Source: an uncultured Oscillospiraceae bacterium (GTDB lineage: Bacteria > Bacillota > Clostridia > UBA1212 > SIG427). Taken from it: a stretch of 28,534 bases of DNA. Both the position numbers and the translations under genes were made by a program. The stretch spans positions 1-28,534 of the forward strand of contig CABQMV010000008.1 in assembly GCA_902465325.1 (NCBI GenBank), read 5' to 3'. Under the pieces are notes generated by a model. It did no database searches. It was not told the origin of the DNA and saw only the letters and a program-made list of their open reading frames with translations. Of the stretch, positions 1 through 5,572 are shown in pieces. How positions within the stretch are numbered: the first letter of the stretch is position 1; each line of letters opens with the position of its first letter.

Positions 1-92
1 AATTTGGAAAAGAATCCATGAATGAAAAAGGAAAGTAAATGCCGCATAGAGGCCAATTGACAGGTCAAAAAGACACGTTATAGATGGGTAAA

Positions 93-130
93 GACAGCGT
101 AAAAGTATTTTCTTTTACGCTGTCTTTCTT
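93..130 (+). terminator. Rho-independent terminator of an upstream gene
   Basis: A perfect 13-bp stem (93-105 with 112-124, GACAGCGTAAAAG and its complement) encloses a 6-nt loop and is followed by a T-rich tract. It must end transcription from a gene to the left of the window. The only open reading into the window from the left edge is a 12-codon tail ending at 38, too short to identify. The terminator insulates the TetR promoter that starts 19 bases further on. Confidence 0.85.
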
Positions 131-148
131 TGTATCTGTTTAAAAACG

Positions 149-177
149 TTGACTTCCTGAACGATGTTCCGTATAAT
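149..177 (+). promoter_or_regulatory. Sigma-A promoter of the first TetR gene
   Basis: TTGACT (149-154), a 17-nt spacer and a perfect TATAAT (172-177). Transcription should start near 184. This placement means that the ATG at 164, in frame with the gene, lies inside the promoter and cannot be the start used. Confidence 0.85.
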
Positions 178-181
178 GAGG

Positions 182-196
182 TTGAACTTTGTTCAA
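182..196. promoter_or_regulatory. Palindromic operator at the TetR start site
   Basis: TTGAAC-TTT-GTTCAA is a perfect 6-bp inverted repeat with a 3-bp centre, lying on the predicted transcription start, 4 bp after the -10 box. A palindrome here is the usual place for a TetR-family repressor to bind its own promoter. That the neighbouring regulator binds it is inference. Confidence 0.5.
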
Positions 197-211
197 AGGA
201 GTTGGATAACG

Positions 212-784
212 ATGGATCATAGAGAAACAATCATACAGGCTGCCATTGAATTAATTGAGGAAAAGGGCGACAGGCTGGATGAAATTACTGTCCGTGAAAT
301 CTGCAGAAAGGCTCACGTTGGATTGGGCCTTGTGAATTACCACTTTGGCAGCAAGGAGAAACTGATTGAGCTGTGTGTAGAACGTATGGTAAATGGTATT
401 GTTCGGCAGTTTCAGCATATTCGGAAAAAAACAGAGGGGCTCACGCCCTGGGAAAAGCTTGATTATCTTGGAAATATGACACTGGATTTTCTGTTTGAGC
501 ATTGCGCCGTATCCAGGATTTCTGTTCTTGCTGATATGCGGACGCCAAAAGAGGACGACAATACCCAAAAAACCTATGGGGCATATCTGCCCCTTGTCTC
601 AGCCTGCCGCCCAGATTGGGACGAAGAAACTGTAAAGCGGAAAACCTTCTGTCTGATTACAGTTATGCAGCAGACCTTTTTAAGAAGTGAGGCGGTTTCG
701 CAAGTGCTTGGTATGGATTTAAAAATACAAGAAAACCGCAGAGCTTTCCATACACAGATTTTACATGACATCTTGGAGGTGTAG
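212..784 (+). CDS. TetR/AcrR family transcriptional regulator
   Basis: A 190-residue protein of the usual length for the TetR family. The N-terminal helix-turn-helix is at about residues 26-45 (TVREICRKAHVGLGLVNYHF), followed by the family-typical GSKEKL; the C-terminal ligand/dimer domain is unassignable to a known inducer. The start at 212 is chosen because AAAGGAG (195-201) sits 10 bases upstream and because the earlier in-frame ATG at 164 falls within the promoter. The palindrome at 182-196 suggests autorepression. The flavoprotein gene begins 3 bases after its stop, so the two are surely cotranscribed and the flavoprotein is the likely regulated output. Confidence 0.9.
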   Translation: MDHRETIIQAAIELIEEKGDRLDEITVREICRKAHVGLGLVNYHFGSKEKLIELCVERMVNGIVRQFQHIRKKTEGLTPWEKLDYLGNMTLDFLFEHCAVSRISVLADMRTPKEDDNTQKTYGAYLPLVSACRPDWDEETVKRKTFCLITVMQQTFLRSEAVSQVLGMDLKIQENRRAFHTQILHDILEV

Positions 785-787
785 GCA

Positions 788-1444
788 ATGAAAATTACCG
801 TCATAAATGGAACGGAAAAACACGGTGTGACATATCGGCTGAAAGAGATATTTTTATCGGAATTCAAAGAAAAAGCCGACATTACAGAATATTATCTTCC
901 ACAGGATTGCCCGGCTTTCTGTATTGGCTGTACCAACTGTATATTAAAAGGAGAAGAGGCCTGCAAGGACGCAGAAAAAATAGGCGGAATTGAGCAATCG
1001 CTTTTAGAAGCGGATTTGATTGTAATGACTTCCCCCGCTTATGTTTTTCACGCTACAGGCGCAATGAAAGCATTTCTCGACCATTTTGCCTACCGCTGGC
1101 TGCCGCACCGTCCTGCTCCTGAAATGTTTACAAAACGAGCCGTTATAGTAACGCAATGTTTGGGAGCGGGAGCAAAATCGGCGGCAAAGGATATCAAGCA
1201 CAGCTTATCTTGGTGGGGGATTTCTGAAATCAGCGTATTTACCGGCGCATTGATGGGCGATATTGTTTGGGATAAGCTCTCCCAACGGAGACGAGACGAA
1301 TTTTCCAGAAAGGTTAAGAAGCTTTCCCGAAAGTTTGTCTGTATAGACTATACAAAGCCAGCCCACACAAAGCTGATTACAAAAATTAAATTCCACTTTT
1401 GCCGTGTCATGCAAAAGTCTTTGCATAAGGCCGATCCTGAATAA
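788..1444 (+). CDS. Flavodoxin-fold NAD(P)H oxidoreductase with Cys cluster
   Basis: A 218-residue protein of the NADPH-dependent FMN reductase / iron-sulfur flavoprotein group. The N-terminal beta strand and flavin phosphate loop (MKITVINGTEKHGVTYRL) are clear, and the FMN-binding TSPAYVFHATGAMKAFLDH segment is at about residues 81-99. Cysteines 45, 48, 51 and 59 form CX2CX2CX7C, the spacing known from Isf-type proteins that hold a 4Fe-4S cluster. It therefore probably carries FMN plus an iron-sulfur centre and moves electrons to an unknown small acceptor. It is cotranscribed with the TetR gene 3 bases upstream, a common arrangement for reductases induced by redox-active or toxic compounds. 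The substrate cannot be read from sequence. Confidence 0.85.
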   Translation: MKITVINGTEKHGVTYRLKEIFLSEFKEKADITEYYLPQDCPAFCIGCTNCILKGEEACKDAEKIGGIEQSLLEADLIVMTSPAYVFHATGAMKAFLDHFAYRWLPHRPAPEMFTKRAVIVTQCLGAGAKSAAKDIKHSLSWWGISEISVFTGALMGDIVWDKLSQRRRDEFSRKVKKLSRKFVCIDYTKPAHTKLITKIKFHFCRVMQKSLHKADPE

Positions 1445-1514
1445 CTGGACGGAAAGTATTGGGCCGCCCAGAGCTGGCTTGGTCGTGTGAGACCGTGGAG
1501 ATGATTTTTTTCTG

Positions 1515-1543
1515 TTGATTTTTATTCTGTATTATTGTATAAT
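1515..1543 (+). promoter_or_regulatory. Sigma-A promoter of the second TetR gene
   Basis: TTGATT (1515-1520), 17-nt spacer, perfect TATAAT (1538-1543). The -10 box overlaps the left arm of the 17-bp inverted repeat at 1539-1577, so occupancy of that repeat would block RNA polymerase. Confidence 0.85.
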
Positions 1544-1577
1544 CCAGTTATATAAATAACTTATATAACTGGATTAT
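1539..1577. promoter_or_regulatory. 17-bp perfect inverted repeat, likely TetR operator
   Basis: ATAATCCAGTTATATAA (1539-1555), 5-nt centre ATAAC, then its exact complement (1561-1577). The left arm overlaps the -10 box and predicted transcription starts near 1550, so the transcript contains only the right arm. This argues for a DNA operator, not an RNA hairpin. The ribosome binding site of the TetR gene starts 7 bases after the repeat. Confidence 0.75.
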
Positions 1578-1596
1578 TTATATGGAGAAACGGATT

Positions 1597-2172
1597 ATGC
1601 CAAAACAGAAAATTACAAAAGAGATGGTGGTGGGCGCCGCCTTTGAAATTGCCCGAAAAGACGGAATGGATAAAGCAACTGTAAAAGCCATTGCGGAAAG
1701 GTTAGGCTGCTCCGTACAGCCGATTTACAGCTACTGCCAGAACATGGAGGGCTTAAAAAATGATGTGATAGAGAAAGCGAGCGCCTTCATCAGAGCCTAT
1801 GTGAGCAGGGCAATTGATCACAAGGACCTGTTCCGCAGTACAGGACACGCCTATATTAGGATTGCAAAAGAAGAGCCCCATCTTTTCAGACTGTATCTAT
1901 TTCAGGAGCGGGACAATATTTCTTCTCTGGAAGACCTTTACCGCACAGAGGCAAATCCTGATGTTGCGGAGCTCATTGCGGACGGCTTGAATCTATCTGC
2001 TGCAGCAGCAAAGAGACTGCATTTGAATATGTTGATTTACACCATTGGGATCGGGACAATTTTTTCTGTCACTTCCTCCGGTATTTCAGAGGACGAAATT
2101 TTCCGTCAGCAGGAACAGGCATACCGTGCATTTTTAAAATTTACACGGGAGGGAACGAGAGATGAATCATAG
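1597..2172 (+). CDS. TetR/AcrR family transcriptional regulator
   Basis: A 191-residue TetR-family protein with its helix-turn-helix at about residues 27-46 (ATVKAIAERLGCSVQPIYSY). The rest resembles the WHG/TetR_C_33-like helical ligand domains but I cannot name the ligand. The start at 1597 is preferred over the in-frame ATG at 1582 because GGAG at 1584-1587 is 9 bases upstream of 1597, while the 1582 codon has no binding site before it. It ends inside the next gene (11-bp overlap), so translation is coupled to the flavodoxin. The large palindrome over its promoter suggests tight autorepression. Confidence 0.9.
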   Translation: MPKQKITKEMVVGAAFEIARKDGMDKATVKAIAERLGCSVQPIYSYCQNMEGLKNDVIEKASAFIRAYVSRAIDHKDLFRSTGHAYIRIAKEEPHLFRLYLFQERDNISSLEDLYRTEANPDVAELIADGLNLSAAAAKRLHLNMLIYTIGIGTIFSVTSSGISEDEIFRQQEQAYRAFLKFTREGTRDES

Positions 2173-2698
2173 ACTTTTGGTTACTTATAAGAGTGTTACA
2201 GGTTTTACAAGACAGTACGCAGAGCTGATTGCTAAAGAACTGGATTGTATGGTGGTAGACTGTAAAGAGGTATCGGCGGAAACCATGTCTCAATATGATA
2301 CCGTTATTTTTGGAGGCCGGTTTCACGCCGGTCTGATCGATGGATTAAAGAGGACAAAGAAACTTTTTAAAAAAAGTAAAGCGGCAACGCTTATTGTATT
2401 TGCTACAGGCGCTACTCCGAATACGGAAAAGGATATGATTGCAGCAGCCTGGAAAAATAATTTTACACCGCAAGAATTGGAGTGTATTCCGCACTTTTAT
2501 ATGCAGAGCGGCTTGCGGTATGATAAAATGCCTCTGGGCGACAAAATAATGATGAAGGTATTTGCTTTTATGGTAAAACACAAGAAGGACAAAAGTGAAT
2601 ATGAAAGGGCAATAGAAAAGGCGCTGGCCGGTTCCTATGATTCTTTGTCGAGAGAATTCATTGTGCCATTGATTTCTTGTGTTAAAGAAATACCGTAA
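2162..2698 (+). CDS. Flavodoxin-domain protein (HemG-like)
   Basis: A 178-residue protein with a flavodoxin fold. The FMN phosphate loop is TYKSVTGFT at residues 8-16, close to the T-x-T-G-x-T pattern, and YDTVIFGGRFHAG at about 45-57 matches the second flavin-contact strand of the Flavodoxin_5 / HemG-like family. HemG is a menaquinone-linked protoporphyrinogen oxidase, but many Clostridia members of this family sit beside TetR genes and are uncharacterised, so haem synthesis should not be assumed. It overlaps the TetR gene by 11 bp, with GGGAGGGAACGAG before the ATG. The C-terminal residues after about 150 look unlike the family core. Confidence 0.8.
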   Translation: MNHRLLVTYKSVTGFTRQYAELIAKELDCMVVDCKEVSAETMSQYDTVIFGGRFHAGLIDGLKRTKKLFKKSKAATLIVFATGATPNTEKDMIAAAWKNNFTPQELECIPHFYMQSGLRYDKMPLGDKIMMKVFAFMVKHKKDKSEYERAIEKALAGSYDSLSREFIVPLISCVKEIP

Positions 2699-2829
2699 AA
2701 TGCTGGAGCAAGGCTAAAAGTCAGCAGGCAAGTAATGGTATGCAACTTACGGTTGACAGATTTCAAGCTGCCGGTTGGTGGAAAGTAACCGCCAAGGGAA
2801 ATATTCTGTACGCATGGGCTGGTAAGTAA
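2686..2829 (+). pseudogene. C-terminal remnant of an unidentified protein
   Basis: The frame is open from just after a TAA at 2683-2685 to the TAA at 2827-2829, but has no usable start: its only ATG (2740) lacks a ribosome binding site. The translation has a protein-like composition, with GWWKVTAKGN and LYAWAGK near its end, unlike random frames. It fills most of the gap between the flavodoxin and XRE genes. I read it as the tail of a gene whose front was lost. I do not recognise the family. Confidence 0.4.
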
Positions 2830-2872
2830 TATACCGACCGTATTATGCTGCGGAGGTGCGGAGGAAAGAATT

Positions 2873-3865
2873 ATGATTTTAGCGGATAAGATAATTAAAC
2901 TAAGAAAAAAGAACGGCTGGTCCCAGGAAGAACTGGCTGAAAAAATGCAGGTGTCCCGTCAAGCTGTATCCAAATGGGAAAGCGCCCAGACATTACCTGA
3001 TCTCGAAAAGATTTTGATACTGGGCAATCTTTTTGGAGTAACTACCGATTATTTGCTGAAAGATGAAATTGAAGACGAAGAATTTTTGGACGAAAACAGC
3101 AATAAAAGTATAAGGCGCATTTCTCTTGCGGAAGCAAATGCTTTTCTGGCTTGGAGAAAATCGGCATCTGTCCGAATTGCCGTAGGAACTTTTCTTTGCG
3201 TTATAGCGGTGATCCCGCTTTTGATGTTAGGTGCGGCAACGGAACTGCCTGCTTATGGGGTCTCCGAAAATGCTGCAGCAGGCGTTGGCTTAGCTGGCGG
3301 TGGCCTAACCGTACTGCTTGTTATTGTCGCGGTTGCTGTGGCCATTTTTATTTTTTGCGGTTTTAGAAATGCGCCATTTGACTTTCTTGACAGAGAATCG
3401 TTTCAATTGGAATACGGTGTGGAGGAAATGGTGAGAGGGCGGCAGAAAGCCTATAGAAGGACTTATATAAAATTCAATGTGGCAGGTGTTTGTATCTGTA
3501 TTCTTTCTCCTATTCCGCTGTTCGCAGGAGCTTTGACAGGGAATAACTTTTTTACGGTAATTATGCTTGCCGCTACCATGCTTCTTGCGGGAATCGGTGC
3601 CGTATTTTTTATTGTTTCCGGTGTACGCTATGCCAGTATGCAGAAGCTTTTACAGGAGGGTGAATTTACACCGCGAAAAAGAAGAAAGGGTAAAATTAAA
3701 GAGGCTGCTTCCACGGCATACTGGCTGGTTGCAACGGTCATATATCTTGGATGGAGCTTTATAACAAACGAATGGGAAAATACCTGGCTGGTGTGGCCGG
3801 TTGCCGGTGTACTGTTCACTGCCTTTTTGTGTATCTGGAATCTGATTGCAGACAGGAAAAAATAA
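2873..3865 (+). CDS. XRE-family regulator with six membrane helices
   Basis: A 330-residue protein. Residues 5-62 are a Cro/C1-type helix-turn-helix, with the classic WSQEELAEKMQVSRQAVSKW at 16-35 and LPDLEKILILGNLFGVTTDYLL after it. An acidic linker (62-80) leads to a C-terminal half with about six hydrophobic helices (about 99-122, 134-162, 202-226, 230-258, 285-304, 307-327). DNA-binding proteins anchored this way are common in Firmicutes and probably sense the membrane or envelope, although the signal is unknown. AGGAAAG lies 6 bases before the ATG. It stands directly upstream of the zinc-ribbon membrane gene set, making it a candidate regulator of that set. The gene runs toward the lipoprotein gene, ending 32 bases from it with no visible terminator between. 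Confidence 0.88.
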   Translation: MILADKIIKLRKKNGWSQEELAEKMQVSRQAVSKWESAQTLPDLEKILILGNLFGVTTDYLLKDEIEDEEFLDENSNKSIRRISLAEANAFLAWRKSASVRIAVGTFLCVIAVIPLLMLGAATELPAYGVSENAAAGVGLAGGGLTVLLVIVAVAVAIFIFCGFRNAPFDFLDRESFQLEYGVEEMVRGRQKAYRRTYIKFNVAGVCICILSPIPLFAGALTGNNFFTVIMLAATMLLAGIGAVFFIVSGVRYASMQKLLQEGEFTPRKRRKGKIKEAASTAYWLVATVIYLGWSFITNEWENTWLVWPVAGVLFTAFLCIWNLIADRKK

Positions 3866-3897
3866 ATACCTGTCTGGAGCTTATGGATTGCCGCCGT

Positions 3898-4353
3898 TTA
3901 TGGATAACATACTCCTGCAATAACTACCATGATGCCGTCTTCTCGATCAAAACGGAACCCGAACATATCTGTTACTTTCCCGGTACTATAATAGCCAAGG
4001 TCCTCGGATATTCCCATCAAATCTACCCGATCGTATGGCGTATCGTCCGTAATATAATCCCAGACATTTATGCAAGTCTTAACTTCGGTCTGAACACTAT
4101 CAACAGTAATCGTATAGATATAATTACCATCAGCATCTTGCGTGGGCGACTTGTTTGAAGACGTGTTAGCGTTGAGCGATTCACCACCGTTTTCTGGCTT
4201 AGTCTCCACAATCTCACCAGCAGAACTATTGTCGCCTTGGCTTTCAGAACCGCTTGTCCCCTCGTTCTGCTTGCCTTGCTGCCCGCAGCCCGTAAGAGCC
4301 AGGGTGATTACCATGAGTATTGCAAAAATTCCCAATAAACTTTTCTTCTTCAT
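3898..4353 (-). CDS. Small secreted lipoprotein, function unknown
   Basis: A 151-residue protein with a lysine-rich start, hydrophobic core and lipobox LTGC with the lipidated cysteine at 23. A low-complexity Ser/Gly/Glu/Asn-rich stretch (about 24-70) serves as a flexible tether, followed by a compact domain of about 80 residues with paired motifs DADGNYIYTI and MFGFRFDREDG. It should be anchored on the outer face of the membrane. AGGAGGG precedes the ATG on the minus strand. It is divergent from the zinc-ribbon gene at 4625 and opposed to the XRE gene. I do not recognise the C-terminal domain; its final residues (GVCYP) could mark an early end. Confidence 0.8.
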   Translation of the reverse strand: MKKKSLLGIFAILMVITLALTGCGQQGKQNEGTSGSESQGDNSSAGEIVETKPENGGESLNANTSSNKSPTQDADGNYIYTITVDSVQTEVKTCINVWDYITDDTPYDRVDLMGISEDLGYYSTGKVTDMFGFRFDREDGIMVVIAGVCYP

Positions 4354-4450
4354 GTGGTTGTCCCTCCTATGTGTAAGCCGATAAAAATCCGCATTTCAGA
4401 GTTTCTGCCATGTCTGCATTATGCGGCGTTTGTCACTTATCTTATCTTAT

Positions 4451-4540
4451 ATTTGCAAATCAAATTTTGTCCCCACACAAAAGAGTAGCGTAGTAGATAT
4501 TTTTCAAATTATTCTCTGAAAACTACCTGATTGTGTGGGG
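4451..4540. promoter_or_regulatory. Divergent intergenic region with two palindromic elements
   Basis: The 271-bp gap (4354-4624) between the lipoprotein (minus) and the first zinc-ribbon gene (plus) holds the palindrome ATTTGCAAAT (4451-4460) and a 10-bp inverted repeat, CCCCACACAA (4471-4480) with TTGTGTGGGG (4531-4540), whose arms are 50 bp apart. I see no -35/-10 pair of good quality for either gene. Paired sites could support a looped or cooperative regulator, but the role is a guess. Confidence 0.3.
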
Positions 4541-4624
4541 CGCTTTTTGGGCAGTTCAGGTAAAATGGAATGGAAAATAAGCTGGGGTTGCTTTTGTCTC
4601 CGGCGCAAGAGAGGTGTATATATT

Positions 4625-5503
4625 GTGTTCTGTTCAAAGTGCGGGAATCCTTTGCAGGATGACGCAAAATTCTGCGGTGCGTGCGGAGCACCGGTAAAAA
4701 CAGCGGAGGAGACGGCGCCGGTACCCCAGAGATCAGCTGGTATAACGGATGAAACAGTAAATGTCCAGACACCGAAACCGGAGCCGCTTATGGCGGCGCA
4801 AAATTTCAGTGTTCAAATGAACGGCGGTGATGTGACTTCGGTTCAAAAGAAATCTAAAAAAGGGCTTATCATCGGCCTGTCTGCCGGCGGCGTACTGCTG
4901 GTTGTGGTAACAGCGGTGATTCTGGTTGCTTTAGGATTATTTAATCCGGCTCCATCCGGTCCTTTCCCGGTTCTGGAAGTAGGGCAAACACAGATTTATT
5001 ACGGGGAGAATTTTGATCAGCTTAAAGAAGCGTTTCCGAACATAGAAAAAATTGGAAGATACAGTTATTCACTGGAACGATCGGGGGAGCAAAGAGTTGA
5101 CGGTTTCGTTCGAGCAGACAAAGAAACAGGAGAAACCAAGCTGGTTTACTGGAAAACCACGATGAATCATACCGGTCTTTCCAATGGAATTTCAATCGGT
5201 GATTCCTATGAAAAAATTTTAACAGAATATCCTGACGCAATGTGCTCGACGGAAGTGGGCTATGGGGGTCCGGCGCAAAAATACAATCCGGAAACCGATC
5301 CACGTGTATCTTTTATGGTTTATATGGACGAAAACGGAAACACCTATTCGCCTGTGGAATACCAAAAGAACCGTTTCGATAGTATCAGCGAGCATGGGAA
5401 TTTTGACCTCGCTAAGTGGTATTTACTTTCCTTTACTGTGGAAAACAGTCAGATTACTGAGATTGTTTTTGGCGATCTCGTAGCGGTACAACAGGGACAT
5501 TAA
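4625..5503 (+). CDS. Zinc-ribbon, single-pass membrane protein
   Basis: A 292-residue protein. Residues 3-20 are a double-CxxC zinc ribbon (C3, C6, C17, C20; FCSKCGN then FCGACGAP). A Pro-rich linker leads to KKSKK and one membrane helix at about 80-106. The positive residues before the helix place the ribbon in the cytoplasm and the C-terminal 185 residues outside. That outer domain I do not recognise. The start is a GTG: AGAGGTG (4610-4616) is 8 bases upstream, and it aligns exactly with the MFCSNCG start of the next gene, whereas the ATG at 4535 would add an unrelated Trp/Cys-rich tail. It is the first of five ribbon-bearing membrane genes and a paralogue of the next one. Confidence 0.85.
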   Translation: MFCSKCGNPLQDDAKFCGACGAPVKTAEETAPVPQRSAGITDETVNVQTPKPEPLMAAQNFSVQMNGGDVTSVQKKSKKGLIIGLSAGGVLLVVVTAVILVALGLFNPAPSGPFPVLEVGQTQIYYGENFDQLKEAFPNIEKIGRYSYSLERSGEQRVDGFVRADKETGETKLVYWKTTMNHTGLSNGISIGDSYEKILTEYPDAMCSTEVGYGGPAQKYNPETDPRVSFMVYMDENGNTYSPVEYQKNRFDSISEHGNFDLAKWYLLSFTVENSQITEIVFGDLVAVQQGH

Positions 5504-5572
5504 ATGATGTTTTTGTATGGTGGCGCAAACCATCAGGATGTGATATTTGACAATCGCGAAGGAGAAAAGCAT

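Noticed and set aside
1..38. A C-terminal coding tail entering the window
   Set aside because: Only 12 codons are visible and no homology can be judged; the downstream terminator shows a gene exists to the left, but this frame is not proven.
1445..1514. A terminator after the first flavoprotein gene (GGTC/GACC with later T-tract)
   Set aside because: The stem is only 4 bp and the T-run begins 12 bases after it, too weak to claim.
2753..2781. TTGACA at 2753-2758 as a promoter of the XRE gene
   Set aside because: At 17 nt downstream there is only TGGTGG and no -10 match; it is inside the protein remnant and likely chance.
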